Shown here: positions 1-11,691 of the stretch, piece by piece
How positions within the stretch are numbered: position 1 is the first letter of the stretch
Layout: every line of letters starts with the position of its first letter
Assembly: GCA_963575645.1 (NCBI GenBank)
Contig: OY754472.1
Coordinates: forward strand, 32,179,401-32,243,400
Length of the DNA: 64,000 bases
Direction of reading: 5' to 3'
Source: Xanthostigma xanthostigma
Taxonomy: Eukaryota; Arthropoda; Insecta; Raphidioptera; Raphidiidae
Program-made: the position numbers and the translations under genes
The notes under the pieces: generated by a model
Told to the model about the DNA's origin: nothing
Databases searched by the model: none
The model's input: the letters and a program-made list of their open reading frames with translations, nothing else

Positions 1-370
1 GATTGAGGCAGTAAAATTCATTTTTATTCGAAAATTGCGAAAATGTTTCTCGCGGGGAAACGGAAAAAAAACAGTTTATAAGTGAAATGTGTTCATCAAG
101 TAATTGTACAACAGCATGTTTAACATACCAAATCCATGACAGCACGCAAAAACGTCGATACGAAGCAAGAGCTGTCAAACTGTTCACCAGTGGATCATTA
201 CCACAGTGATATTTGGTAGGTAGCTTCTAGGAAGTTTCATTGAAATCTATTGTTTTTGCGTCATCAACTCGGAACCAACCGATAGAACTATATTTTTAAT
301 AGATTTATAAAAGAGGTCACATGTGTGTTTGTTCAGCTATAATTTTTTAAAGGGTTAACCGATTAAAAAA
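1..370. other. Unassigned AT-rich DNA
   Basis: No reading frame, repeat partner or RNA-like structure recognised. The stretch ends in an A run that leads into the dispersed repeat starting at 371. Confidence 0.5.
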
Positions 371-579
371 AAAGACGGGTTGCACTCCGGGAGTGCCGGC
401 AGAAGTGAAAACTTAAATATTAACGTCTTACGAGTTTTCGATCAGATCACGTGTCCTGACGCGAGTTTAACATTTTTTACCCATTACAAAAAAAGTGTAC
501 AAAAGTTTTCGTCTTACGAATTTTCGATCAGGTCTTACGCATTTTCGTGTGTACAACGCCGCTAAAGAAGTTTTCACTT
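371..579 (+). repeat. Dispersed repeat E, copy 1
   Basis: It begins AAAGACGGGTTGCACTCC, contains the small palindrome ACTCCGGGAGT, and ends CGCTAAAGAAGTTTTCACTT. GAAGTGAAAAC near the left end and GTTTTCACTT at the right end are inverted relative to each other. The same blocks recur at 51232-51692, where an inner segment is duplicated. The short frames across it look incidental. Mobile class not determined. Confidence 0.7.
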
Positions 580-723
580 AAAAAATTCTACGTAATTTTG
601 TTCAGGATTTTTACGGAATGGTCACATCATATTATACATTTATTCTATACTGAGCATAGGAATAAAATCGCAATCGAACTATTAGGGTGCAAACAAATAC
701 TTCTGTCTTTTTTACGCCGTAAG

Positions 724-820
724 CACTGGCGTATCCAGGAGGGCAAAACAAGCACGGGGGACCCGGCTTAAGAAATTTCTAATTTGCTCCCTCCTGGGTC
801 AAAAGCTGGGTACGCCCATG
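724..820. mobile_element. Tiny TIR element (hAT-like remnant)
   Basis: The 97-bp segment starts CACTGGCGTATCCAGG and ends CTGGGTACGCCCATG, so the ends are inverted repeats of the YACTGGCGTAYCCAG type common in hAT MITEs. Inner arms (AAGAAATTTCTAATTTGCTCC and the GGAGGGCAAA side) pair partly. No matching 8-bp flank is visible, so the class is tentative. Confidence 0.4.
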
Positions 821-829
821 TTAACGTCA

Positions 830-1689
830 TAGAAATAGTTTTTGAAACAGAGATACTTTATTCAGATTGAATGCAAGTACATCAACCAATCCTATCATCG
901 GAGAAATCAGGGAATTACATCGAAGAAAGAGACGCAGATATATTTTCGATACGCTTTGTTGCGTTCACTCACCGCACATTGAGTAGATAGGCAATGATTC
1001 ATTTAGTTAATTAATAGATATATGATCTGAACTCATTGCAAAGTTGGTGACCGCGACGTTAGTTTTCCTGAAAGGCAAAGCGGGAAAAGTCTTCCAGACT
1101 CGATTTCCGTGATGGTCGGACCATTTACATACCTACAAGTTTTGTATGGAACCTTCGGTGCGTGAATCTGACTCGCACTTGGCCGGGTTTTTTTTTATTG
1201 TAACAGTTTTAGAACATCTGTGTTGGAATGATGTCAGGTGTAATTGTTTGTACACCAGCTCGCTAAATGATTTCATACCCATATGTTATGTTCCATTACA
1301 TAATTGATTTCAGTTTGTGTACAAAAGTCCAACATGAGTGTAATACACGGTATTGTTTTTCAAGGACACGATTATTGGATATTATTTCGGTAGTACACGT
1401 AGTAACTTAATGCCACGTGTGGCAATCGGTTATGGTCTGTTAAATATCCGCCTGTTAGTGAAACCTATCATTCGTGAGAAGCCGGTATATCTATCTTCTC
1501 GATCAGTTTTGTGCCCGAAGTGTTTTTGTTGGCGGTCGTCGTGCCTTTTCCGTGTTGGCTTCGATTCATCACTTCAGCCTTGGGTTACCACAGTTCATTG
1601 ATGACCGCATAAAAAAACTTTCAAATTAAGAATAACTTTTGAAAAAAATTGAACCGAATTCAAAAAAGTAAATCAGAATCTTTTTAAAA
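830..1689. other. Unassigned DNA
   Basis: Mostly AT-rich sequence. The 82-residue frame at 1353-1601 has no recognisable domain. No paired repeat found elsewhere in the window. Confidence 0.4.
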
Positions 1690-1697
1690 CAAGTAGG

Positions 1698-2495
1698 TAG
1701 TTTTCAGAAAATCATATAAAACCTTCGAATGGCCATAGTTTGGCGTAATTTTTTCTGTAAGCATTCTCAATTTCAAACGTATATTAAAGAATTCGATTTT
1801 TGGTATTTTTTTTTTTAAAATGCTACTTTTGACGAAAACCTAAATCATCATGCTTATAGAAAAAAAACACGCTGAATCCAATGAGCACAAGCAAACGTCT
1901 GTATGTTTTTTTGGTTTAGAAGTTAGTTGCGTTTATAGTTTTCAGAAAATTATATAAATCCTCCGAATGGCCGTAGTTTAAGAGATACAGACGTTTGCTT
2001 ACGCTCATTGAATTCAGCGTAATTTTTCTGTAAGCTTTATCAATTTCAAAAGTATGTTAAAGAATTCGATTTTTGCAATTTTTTCAAGGCATACCCCTTT
2101 AAAAAAAGGCGATTTTTGCCGAAAATCGAAATCTTTTAGAACTTTGGTAAAATTATCATGCTTATAGAAAAAACACCCTGAATCCAATGAGCACAAACAA
2201 ACGTCTGTATGTTTTTTGGTTTAGAAGTTATTTGCGTTTATAGTTTTCAGAAAATCATATAAAACCTCTGAATGGCCGTAGTTTTCAAACTAAAATAGAT
2301 ATAGACGTTTGCTTACGCTCATTAAATTCAGCGTAATTTTTCTGTAAGCATTCCCAATTTCAAAAATATGTTAAAGAATTCGATTTTTGCAATTTTTTCA
2401 AGGCGTAGATACCTTTTTACAAAACGCGTTGACTAAAACCAGAATCTGTCGGAACTTTTGCAAAATCATCATGCTTATAGAAAAAAAACACGCTG
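1698..2495 (+). repeat. Three-unit tandem repeat, about 240-305 bp per unit
   Basis: TAGTTTTCAGAAAAT recurs at 1698, 1936 and 2241. Each unit carries in order a GAATGGCC..TAGTTT block, a CTGTAAGC..TCAATTTCAAA block, TTAAAGAATTCGATTTTTG, and CATGCTTATAGAAAAAA. The first unit is about 65 bp shorter. Within units GAATCCAATGAGCACAAGC and GCTTACGCTCATTGAATTC are imperfectly inverted, so each period can also fold. Short minus-strand frames over it are repeats, not genes. Confidence 0.85.
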
Positions 2496-2695
2496 AATAT
2501 GGTCGTAAAACGTCGTGTTTCGTCCAAAAAAAGTTTTGAAAAAAAAGAGTAGTATTTAACCTTCCCTCCTCTCCCTTTACAAGTAACGCCACTGACTTAG
2601 TGGCTCACGAGCTAGTACTAAAAAAAAATAATTAACAAAATTTGACCCACTTCTCAAAAAGGTTCGCCATCACTGATCTAGTGTGTAATCTATAG

Positions 2696-2925
2696 GTACT
2701 AATATTATAACGAGGTTTGTAAGTTTGGATGCGATAATCTCCAAAACTACTCATCCGATTTCAAAAATTTTTCACCAATATTTAGAATGGACCTTCAGGA
2801 TGGACATAGGCTATATATTATCGCGTTGAAATAGAAGCGCTTGTCGATAAGACCAATTTTGCAACGTAAGTCGACGAAAATACGGTGACAATCTACAAAT
2901 TCGGGTTAAGCCGGACCGGGCCGTA
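2696..2925 (+). repeat. Dispersed repeat D, copy 1
   Basis: It starts ACTAATATTATAACGAGG and ends GCCGGACCGGGCCG. Closely related copies are at 43234-43459, a fragment at 52784-52832, and reverse-strand fragments at 4045-4090 and 36450-36592. The ending resembles a widespread insect dispersed repeat with a GCGAAGCCGGnCCGGnCCGCTAGT terminus; the mobilising class is not resolved here. Confidence 0.7.
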
Positions 2926-3068
2926 ACAATATTTCTTAATTATAGTCAGTGTTGAAATACTTCTAAAGTGGGTGAATCCTCGAAATAATTGGGAGAGGTT
3001 AAAATATGGGGCAACTGCAAGCATAAAGAAGAATAAAATTTTGAAAAATTGTTCGTAGGTATATGTTA

Positions 3069-3350
3069 AGATCGCTGCACACGAGGCCGCTAGATTTGGC
3101 TGCTAGATTTAAAGCGTGCTGGATTACGTGATGGCTTTTATGTGTTCGTTCACAAGATGCGCGTTTTAAAGTTGACTTTGTAGATGGGTTTGTCAAAAAA
3201 AGTGAACGTTTATTGTCTCTGAACAGAACAAACACTATAACGCCATGTTGTAACCGCGCGAACCCGCAGTGACGTCATTTCCATCCTCGTAGCCAGCGAA
3301 AATCTCAGCAACGATTACAGTAATAAAACCAGCCTCGTGTATAGCGACCT
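3069..3350. mobile_element. PIF/Harbinger-type MITE with TTA duplication
   Basis: TTA at 3066-3068 and at 3351-3353 flanks a 282-bp segment whose ends are AGATCGCTGCACACGAGGC and GCCTCGTGTATAGCGACCT, an 18-19 bp imperfect inverted repeat. A 3-bp TTA target duplication is characteristic of PIF/Harbinger transposons. No transposase coding is present. A related, larger copy lies at 25054-25782. Confidence 0.75.
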
Positions 3351-3382
3351 TTACAGTTAAATTAATGGTTAACGGTTAATGT

Positions 3383-3713
3383 CTATACTAATATATAAAG
3401 CTGAAAAGTTTGTTTGTTTGAACGCGCTAATGTCAGGAACTACTTGTTCGAATTGAAAAACATTTTTTTGTTGTAAAGTCTATTTATCGAGGAAGGCTAC
3501 GACCAATAGGAGCGGGGCATCAATGAAAAATGTTGCAAAATGTAACTCAAAATTTGTCCGTCCGACAAAAACTTTTGAACGGTAACTCCGATCATCATGA
3601 AATTTAGACACAACATTAATCTCGGTAAATTAAGATGAATGTGCGTACTCATGTCCCTCCCACACCCATTCGTTCTTTTGCACCCGGGTGAAACCGGGCG
3701 GGACCGCTATAGT
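3383..3713 (+). repeat. Dispersed repeat with CCCGGGTGAAACCGGGCGGG end
   Basis: It starts TCTATACTAATATATAAAGC and ends with the CACCCGGGTGAAACCGGGCG block followed by GGACCGCTATAGT. The end is shared with 62495-62868 (CGCACCCGGGTGAAATCAGG). It resembles repeat D in general plan (ACTAATAT start, CCGCTAGT-like end) but with a different body. Confidence 0.6.
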
Positions 3714-4044
3714 AATTAATAATTCTATGGGAAGTTTTAAATGTGCTAGTCTTATTATTTTAAGAATGCAGTCATTTATCATTTTTTTTGTTCATTAGCG
3801 GTGCAGATTTTGTCACGGAGTAAAGAATTCATTGATTGAAACATTAATTAGAAAATACGTGTTCTACGTACAAAATAAGTAATCAGTAAGACGTTGGCCG
3901 TCGTTGTTTTATACTGCGTTTCAAAAGAAACTTCCCTACAGCAGCATAAAAATCATTAATTTTTCTCTTATGATACATTTTTTTTTCTAGAAAAAATAAA
4001 AAAAACAATTTAGTTATTTCTTAACCACAACAAGTTTATTATTG

Positions 4045-4090
4045 GACTAGCAGCCCGGTCCGGCTTCGCCCGAATTTGTAGATTGCTTAT
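4045..4090 (-). repeat. Dispersed repeat D, 3'-end fragment
   Basis: ACTAGCAGCCCGGTCCGGCT is the reverse complement of the repeat D terminus. Only about 45 bp remain. Confidence 0.6.
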
Positions 4091-4745
4091 TAAAGATAGA
4101 AATATTTTGCTGACGTCGACTCTTTTTTATTGAATAACGCCGTATTTGCCCGGCATTGCCCGCGAATAACAGATCATCCCGTATGTATGGAGTTTAACCC
4201 TATAATGGGGGCTACCACTCCACCAACAATTTTTTACCACCAGTGAGGTATCTGTCAATTTGGATAATTTAATTTGTTACTGAAATTTTGTTTAATTAAG
4301 ATTGCTTACGGTAAAATTTCTGTGGTATCAACTATATGCGACAGTGAAACTAGTTTATATTACAGGGCGCTCCGCGAATATTTATAGTCAAAACAGTTAC
4401 GCCAACAAATTTATTCAGGTATTTTTATACATTAATAAAAATACGATATTTGACTTGAGTCGTTTCCAATAAACTCAGATGTTCTATTTTATTATTGAAT
4501 TTATTAAGATTTATTTTTTTTATTTGTCACTTTTATTGCCGCGTATTTTGTCTAGAAAAATAAACATAATTTGACACTTCCTTAACTTTTTTTGAATAAC
4601 GGTTTTGATTTCCGGGATTCACTTCTGTACATGGATGGCTTAATGCCACTTAATTATTATTACTATCACTTAATTATAAATAAACTTATAATCAACCGGC
4701 TTTAATACCCTCGACTTCGTCCGCGTAGAATATGTGTATAATTAA

Positions 4746-5142
4746 TAGAGCTGTAAAAGTAACGAGAAATTGTGTACCCATATGTATTCGTTACTTAAAT
4801 AAAGAACCAGTACCCGTTACTTTCGTATCGTTACGTTACTCGGTACTTTTCATACGACATACAATAGTGTACTTAACAGCATCAAGCAATAAGCATGTAG
4901 CTTCGCACAAAGCGCGTCGCATACGTGATACGACATGAGTCATGACTTCATACTTTATGAATACTTATATTATAAGTATAACAGATTGTGTTCGTATAAC
5001 CGTATCAAACGACTTGAACTGACATGGATACGAAACATGCGAGTAACGAAATGAATTTTTAAGTAACGATTCGTTACTTCGAGTCAGACGATGTACCCGT
5101 TACTCAGTAGGTAACGAATACATACAGTTTGTTACAGCTCTA
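4746..5142. mobile_element. hAT MITE with exact 8-bp TSD
   Basis: ATAATTAA is duplicated exactly at 4738-4745 and 5143-5150. The 397-bp element starts TAGAGCTGTAA and ends TTACAGCTCTA, fitting the YAGNG terminal pattern of hAT elements, whose target duplication is 8 bp. Inside, many GTAACGA / TCGTTAC motifs occur in both directions near both ends, as expected for subterminal transposase sites. No coding capacity. Confidence 0.9.
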
Positions 5143-5424
5143 ATAATTAATATAATTAATTAAAAAAACCATACATTCAATATTAATTTAAGACGCCTCT
5201 ATAAAGAATGTTTTTTGTTTAACCATCTTTTGCAAAACCATAAAGATTTTGTGGATTCGATACACGTGAGCAAGCCAGATATAGCTGGCGGTGCGAAAAA
5301 CATACAATATTACAAGTCCCACTTCTTGTTCATGGCAATGCGCGTCTTGATCCCCAGGCAAAATACCCTCCGACAAAAGATCGTTTTGACTAAATATTCT
5401 ACGGGCAAAATATTCTCCCGACAT

Positions 5425-5615
5425 AAAAACAATTACGGGGTCATGTCGATTCGATGGATTTATTTTTTTCGGAGTGAAAAGGAGAAGGCGTTGGAGGGGA
5501 GTTCTTTAAAAAACAATTACGAAGTCGTGTCGATGCGAAGGCGTTTTTTTGCGCAGTAAAAAGGGGAAGGCGTTTGGGAGGAGTTTTTCAAAAAACAAAT
5601 ACGCGGTCGTGTATA
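5425..5615 (+). repeat. Minisatellite, units of about 82 bp
   Basis: Two full units and a partial third start at AAAAACAATTACGGGGTC (5425), AAAAAACAATTACGAAGTC (5507) and AAAAAACAAATACGCGGTC (5590). Each carries GTGAAAAGG/GTAAAAAGG followed by (A)GAAGGCGTT and GGAGGGGAGTT or GGGAGGAGTT. Overlapping frames on both strands are products of the repeat. Confidence 0.8.
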
Positions 5616-6213
5616 CAAAATAAGATAGTAATACAGTAATTCTACACCAGTTTTGCTGGTAGGATATTTTGTCGGGAAATGAAAACGCGCGGAATCCATT
5701 CCCAAAGGGGTTGAATTTTGAAAAAAGTAGCCTATAACCTTCCCCAGGCTTAAAAGCCATACACAGCATAGAAATGTTGAGCATTCCTGGTGTTAACAAA
5801 CGATGAGTTTGCTGAATACTTATTGTAACTATTTTTGTTGATTTGTTTGCCTGTATAATAATGTAACATTGACTCGTGCCAATCTCACGAGCACGACCCA
5901 CGATCGAGGCTCGCAATTTCTATCTGTCATTGCATTGAACTGGCACTGTCAGTGGTAGGGTTGCCACCTTTTGAAAATGCGAATGTAGGACAGTTAAAAA
6001 ATAATTCAAGATTTCTAAAAATCTATTTGTATTGTTGTGTCACTAGCCGTTCTCTTTTCGGTCTAGTTTTTCCTTTCAACTTGATGTCTTTGTTTAGTAT
6101 TATATACTTTTCATTCATAAAATATTCCATTTATAAATTTGTTCACTGTTTTCTGGTTCTTTCCAATCACGATGTTTCTTTCATCATTTGGCGAAGGGAC
6201 ACTTTTCACTTAA

Positions 6214-6635
6214 GAGTATTCGTCCCTGCAAATACCCCCTGCACCCTTCATCTCAAATCTTTTCCCCTCGCCTAAAAATGGTTCGCGCTCTCCCGACGCT
6301 ATTTTTAAAGCTAGAGGGTTCTGGTAAACGCCAAATGAAAGACAAAGAATCAGACTACAGATCCTACAGGCGAATTTTTTGAAAAAAAATTCCTAAAAAA
6401 ACTTACAACCTTTTGAAAAAAATAATAAGTTACGTAATATTTCACATACGTAGGCGAAACTGTTTTTCAAAAAATTCGCCTGAAGGATCTGTAGTCTGAT
6501 TCTTTGTCTTTCATTTGGCGTTTACCAGAACCCTCTAGCTTTAAAAATAGCGTCGGGAGAGCGTGAACCGTTTTTAGGCGAGGGGAAAAGATTTGAGATG
6601 AAGGATGCAGGGGGTGTTTGCAGGGACGAATACTC
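6214..6635. mobile_element. Foldback MITE F, copy 1 (near-palindrome)
   Basis: About 190-bp arms starting GAGTATTCGTCCCTGCAAAT pair almost perfectly with the right half ending in CGAATACTC. The loop of about 60 bp holds CTTACAACCTTTTG and TAAGTTACGTAATATTTCAC. The flanks are TTAA on the left and TTTAA on the right. A second copy with the same loop orientation lies at 55347-55766. No protein is encoded. Confidence 0.85.
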
Positions 6636-6997
6636 TTTAAGTACAGAGATCCTAAAAAATCAATTACAATGTTTGTGAGTGCGATAAAAAATAGTTTTCG
6701 AGAGTGTACTAAGAATCAAACGAACTCATCGATTGGCTACACAAAATAATAGATGTCTTTTAAAATAATGATATTTTAGGTGCAATAGCCATATTTACCG
6801 AACGTAAGTTATAGTTATTTATTCGGTTCGTTTGTTCTTCAGGTAGTTATTCCTCCTAATAAATAGCGATAATTCAATTTACCAAACATTAAGTTCAACT
6901 GCAGGTATAAATCTATTCCAGGGTATAAACATTTGCTCGCCTGGTATATTAATAATGGCCGCCACATAGATCGTAGTTCCTAACCTATAAAAGTGGA

Positions 6998-7356
6998 GTA
7001 TTATATCTACAATTTGCTCTTGTGAATTTATTTATGTGTGGTTTATTAACCTTTTGTGAAGCATTAAATTTAGGGGAAGTTGTGTGTGCATAAGGATTAG
7101 GATAAATTATTATTATTTTGTGAAACTTTTTTTTTGACGTTTACACTAACGCCATCGGTCGGATTTTTGGGTGAACGTCAAAATATTTAACAAAAAGAGC
7201 AAGGAGTATAGTGCAGTGTATAGTATTTATTCTTTAACTAACTTTTAGACCTGATATTTTGCTTGGTGAATTAAAAGTAAATTTTATTCTAACGAATGAA
7301 TTTGTTCCAAGATCAGTAACTTCTATCTTTGATAGTGTTCGGTGAATATGGGCATA
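6998..7356 (+). repeat. Dispersed module M1, copy 1
   Basis: TTATATCTACAATTTGCTCT to GTGTTCGGTGAATATGGGCA matches 17632-18004 along its whole length with substitutions and small indels. The best conserved part is TTGACGTTTACACTAACGCC and the neighbouring GAACGTCAAAATATT. No reading frame is preserved. Confidence 0.8.
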
Positions 7357-7924
7357 AGTGATATTATGTCACACGAGCGATAGCGAGTTTTAACAGTCGC
7401 ACGAACTAAAATATCAGTACAACTGACGTATATGATACATTTTTTACACCTACTCATTTAAATCAGTTTATTTTCATTTCATAATAATGTTTCTGACAGT
7501 TGGTGTCATCGCTGTGGGCGGCCATATTGCATTTCATTTGGGTTGTTTACAAAAACTACGCCTGCTTTGTGTTGCTTTGCCCTGTTCATCCTGTACGCTA
7601 TGCTGACAGGTCGCTTTTTGACATTTCTGTTGAATTGATTAAATGGCATTTTTTTACTTTACACACTAGTTCGTCATGAATCATTTTACTACCGCTATGC
7701 GGCTGTTTTATGGTGAAGTTAAATATATTTTTATATGTCAAATGTGTTGATCCATATAGTTTCGAAAAAAAAAATACTAAGAATGAAATGTTTCACAGTT
7801 TTAAGGTTTTGATTTAATTTTTAATACCTAATTTCTGGACAGGGTGATGAATTTTTTTTTCGAATAAGCACTGTGCAGATTGAATTATATCGTCCTGATT
7901 AATATCTAACGGGTGGCAACCCTA

Positions 7925-8207
7925 GTAATTGGTCAGCACATTCTCTTGTTTTCTGCGTTGTCATAATACCGTGTCATTGTTCTCTATCTGCAAGTATGCG
8001 CCGCCAACCCTCTTTTGTTTGATTGCTGATCTGATAACACGCGCGTGCCGATGTTCGCTTGTCACATGCGCGGAAAATGACGCGTCATTGTTTTGAAATA
8101 CGCCCGCTACATTGGTTAGGAATGCAACATTTTTTTTTTCTACATAAATTCTTTACTAATTTTATGTAGGTATTATATTTTTTTCACTTTTACACCTAGG
8201 TAGGTGT
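7925..8207. other. Unassigned DNA
   Basis: Unique-looking mixed sequence, somewhat richer in GC near 7980-8110. No coding or repeat signal recognised. Confidence 0.4.
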
Positions 8208-8622
8208 CATTATCTTTATAAATATATAAAATTCCGCTGACCTTGTGTTCGTAATACTTGACCGATTTTGATGATATTTTTTTTGGCACTTATTTAGTCA
8301 CCTGGACGGTTCTTAGCTATAATTGGATCCGTTAGGTGGTGCTGTCCTGCAGATCCAAAAATTTTTATTGTAATTTTTATATATATATTTTTTTATTGTT
8401 CAGATAAAAAAAACAATCACAAATTTTCAGCCTCCCAACACCTCTCAATATTACTTAATTCAATATTTTTTTTAATTTTCATAAATTTTTGAATAATGAC
8501 CGTTTGCTTACTGGGCCCGCTATAATTATTCGATAAAAAAAGTCCGATGCAACATAATGTGTCTGTGTTTAATAGGCATTTTTCAAATACAGGCGAAGCC
8601 GGATCAAGCCCCTAGTATTATT
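8208..8622 (+). repeat. Dispersed repeat with GCGAAGCCGG end, degraded
   Basis: It opens ATTATCTTTATAAATATATA, contains CTTGACCGATTTTGATGATA, and closes CAGGCGAAGCCGGATCAAGC followed by CCCTAGTATT. This resembles the terminus of repeat D. The middle is AT-rich and degenerate. Confidence 0.5.
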
Positions 8623-8869
8623 ATATTATGTCAAATTATTGAACTGTTCATTTACTACCCCTTTTTTATCATTTTAACTTCAGTCAACAAAGTATTTAAA
8701 AAAAAAGGAAAATTGTTAGCTTAAAACTACATATTTTAAAGTTTTTAACTTTTCAAGAAAACAATCAAAATTATTACAGCCGTTTTTGAAAAAACAATCC
8801 ACTTTTTTAACACTTCTTCCACATTATCCATAGCTACTAGAGAATTGTCACAACCTGCATTAACAAGAC

Positions 8870-9015
8870 AAATAAAAAAGTTGCTAAATGATTTGTGTCT
8901 ATATATTTAATTTTGAAGATTTCTTGTAAATTTTATTTTTGTAAATTTTATATATTTGACTATTTTTGTAACTATATTTAGTATACAAATAAATTATTAC
9001 ATTACATTACATTAC
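8870..9015 (+). repeat. Retroelement-like 3' end with (ATTAC)n tail
   Basis: T-rich sequence with several TTTTGTAA-type words leads to AAATAAATT and then four ATTAC units at 8996-9015. This looks like the tail of a 5'-truncated LINE or SINE. No coding part remains. Confidence 0.4.
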
Positions 9016-9278
9016 TTTTGGCTGAGAACTGTTTTGCGATCTGAACACCGATGCAAAATTTAAACAAAATCGATAGTGTTTTGGGTTTTGGGGCGACCAC
9101 AGCCAGACAGTCAGACATTTTTTTAAAAGCCACTGTATTGTATTCACAGTATTTGAAAACGAGTAAATTCCAAAAAACTGAAAATTGAATTTTTGCATGA
9201 CCACAACATCATTGCGGGAAAGCTAAACAGTATATTATTTTGAACCGCTAGTTAAACGTCAAATCCAATTTATTTCAG

Positions 9279-9586
9279 CAGGGGTGTCAGACTAATTTTT
9301 CTAAAGGGCCACTTATATGATTTAGGGTGTGTTAGCGGGCCAGACTCTAAATTAAACATTAAAACACGTACTAAATTAAAACCTTAATTTATTTAGTTTA
9401 AATCAATTCTTTCATATAAAAGTAATAAAGATGGTAAATTATCTTGAGCTTGAGGATCCAGCAATTTAAAAAATACGTAGTGGCACCGAATGTTGTCTGA
9501 AATAGATAAATAGATATATTCTGGTCGCGGGCTGTATTGAGATAACTTGAGGTCCGGATGAGGCCCGGGGGCCCTTTGACATCACT
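9279..9586. mobile_element. hAT-like MITE remnant
   Basis: The 308-bp segment starts CAGGGGTGTCAGACTAATTT and ends GGCCCTTTGACATCACTG. The ends match as CAGNGRTGTCA inverted repeats, and GGGCCAC / GGCCCTTTG subterminal words resemble hAT families with CAGGGGTGTCA ends. The 8-bp flanks do not match, so the insertion is old or the boundary is off. Confidence 0.55.
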
Positions 9587-9710
9587 GTCATAGAGTATCG
9601 AATTTCGTTTGCCGTAACTCATTAAATTTTTACTACTCGTGATTCGTGAATCTACTTCTTGTTAAATTTTTACTCGGTAATCAAAAACTTATTCTAGTAT
9701 AATAAAATTA

Positions 9711-10140
9711 TAAAAAAACGTGGGTCGCAGTGCAAAACCCTGTAAACAAAATAGTGTATTTTCTAATAGGCACATTATTCTGACGTTTAATTATTAACAA
9801 TGTATGAGGGCTATCTCAGATCCCCCTAATTGACTAAAATTTTGTCAACTTATTTTTCTTAAGATATCTACAATATCCAAAATCAGTACAGTATTCAAAA
9901 TTTCAAAACGGTTCACTAAAATGTTTACAAAATTTGCGGTGATAGATTAATTGCGATATTTCTACCAAATTTTGTTTGAGTCGATAAAGTTTTTCTAGAG
10001 TTATCACGACACATACATACTACAATCACACACGCACAAACGTTTTCAAAAAATACACAAAAATGATAACAAAGTTGTTCGGAGTAATATTGAAATTGTA
10101 TTCATGGTTCCCGCCATCCGACCAACGCCAATAGTGTATA
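9711..10140 (+). repeat. Dispersed module M2, copy 1
   Basis: It begins with GGGTCGCAGTGCAAAACCCT and ends CCGCCATCCGACCAACGCCA plus ATAGTGTA. The same ordered blocks, including AGAGTTATC followed by a low-complexity stretch, occur at 18355-19041. Confidence 0.7.
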
Positions 10141-10631
10141 ATATGCCGTATACTATGTATAGGCAAATACAGTAATAACAGTTTCTTGAAGCGTGTAACC
10201 CCGGCCTACGTGATTATAAAATATAATTACAGGATAATTATTGAATCATTCATAAATAAAAGTCTATTTTTGCATAACCATATTATAGACGAACACAAAA
10301 CCTTGCTTAACATTGTAGATAGCGGAGATGAATATTTGTACAATCTGACTTTATTATCTTAGAATACGAAATAAAATAATAAAGTTTTAGATTATACATA
10401 ATGACAATGTACAAAATAAAAATTTTCTTCCAATTGTAATTGGATACTTCCTTACTGTATATGAAGTAACGCCTATGGGCGGACAGGTTCGTATTCAGGT
10501 AAAATTGTAAAATCTATATACAAATTTATTGCACACACCGCTAGCGGATGTGTTCTATTATTATCGATTTGTGCGTCAGAGCTGAGTTTCATTCATACAA
10601 GAAATTATATCAAAGTTGATTTCGCACGAAA
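10141..10631. other. Unassigned AT-rich DNA
   Basis: No coding, repeat or RNA signal recognised. Confidence 0.4.
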
Positions 10632-11011
10632 TTCGTCGAAATTGTAGCTTTTTGAAAAGAGGAAATTCTGCTCTAAAAAGTGAAATCATTTATATATTGA
10701 TTCAAGTTCATAATAAGTCCTAAAATTTTAACTGCGAACAGAAATTGTCGGTTGATCTGTAAGTATGTACGTCCGGGCTGTACAGGTCGCAAACCTTGGC
10801 GAAACGCCTTGATTTATTTTATTCGTTGAAATTGTGCTTTTTGAAAAGAGGAGACTCTGCTCTGTAAAGTGCCGCCATTTCTAAGTTGGTTAAAGTTGAT
10901 AATAAGTCCTAAAATTTTAACTGCGAACAGCAAATTATCGGTTGTTCTGTAAGTATGTACGTCCGGGCTGTACAGGTCGCAAACCTTGACGAATCGCCTT
11001 GGTTTATGTTT
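10632..11011 (+). repeat. Module M3 in two tandem units of 190 bp
   Basis: Units start TTCGTCGAAATTGTAG (10632) and TTCGTTGAAATTGTGC (10822). Both carry TTTTTGAAAAGAGG, CCTAAAATTTTAACTGCGAA and GTCCGGGCTGTACAGGTCGC followed by AAACCTTG. A single diverged copy in reverse orientation is at 17424-17582. Confidence 0.85.
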
Positions 11012-11691
11012 TGATTTTTGCAAATGGTTTGCCATTAGCAATAAAAATAACACGTTTTTATTTGTTGAGTGATCATAAGTAATGGATACAAAACATCATT
11101 GGAAGACAATATTTTTTTTAAATATGAAATTTATTTGAGACAGATAATATAATTTTTCCGTGCTATTTTTATAACATAATCAAAGGACTCATACACGCAT
11201 GCAAAGTAACTATTTTATAGGAAATGTGCAAAAAAGTAATTCTGTTTGTAGTAATATGTACCATAATATTTAACGTATTACTGACCACGTCAGTTGCAAG
11301 GTAATATCAAAATGATCACTTTTTTAATGACTACAAATTGCTTAACGCTTTGTGCACTGTGGCTTTAAATTTTAATTATAAATGTCTGTCTTGCTGCACT
11401 TAATGGTTCGTCTATTTCATGTTGATATTACTGTATTTTGACGAGTCAGGCAAGTTGGAAGCTTTTTGAAAAATTATCGTGTTTAACTTAATTATCTACA
11501 CAAAATCACATGTGCTAATTGTTACAGGACATTGATTAGATGTTTTCACATGGTTAAATCCTGATAATGCCGATCTGCATTTTCGATTTTTAAAGGAAAC
11601 CGGGTTAGACCGGTTTATCTAATTTTATCAATTGCCGTTTAGGCGCCCTTCTTTGTTAATATTTTTGTTTATATAATAATAAATAATAATA
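11012..11691. other. Unassigned AT-rich DNA
   Basis: No coding or paired repeat signal recognised. It ends in an AAT-rich stretch used as the target of the next element. Confidence 0.4.

Larger units (their letters stand above)
5956..7924. mobile_element. Non-autonomous hAT element, about 2 kb, with nested insertion
   Basis: The element starts TAGGGTTGCCACC and ends GGTGGCAACCCTA, a perfect 13-bp terminal inverted repeat with the YAGNG start. Flanks GTCAGTGG (5948-5955) and GTAATTGG (7925-7932) match at 6 of 8 positions, consistent with an aged 8-bp duplication. It contains the foldback at 6214-6635 and a dispersed module at 6998-7356. No transposase frame is seen. Confidence 0.75.

Noticed and set aside
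1698..2495. CRISPR-like array
   Set aside because: Repeats are long, few and diverged with no spacer structure, in a eukaryotic context; it is a plain tandem repeat.
5506..5916. 136-codon minus-strand frame
   Set aside because: It overlaps the 82-bp minisatellite, has no recognisable domain, and other frames in the same place are also open.
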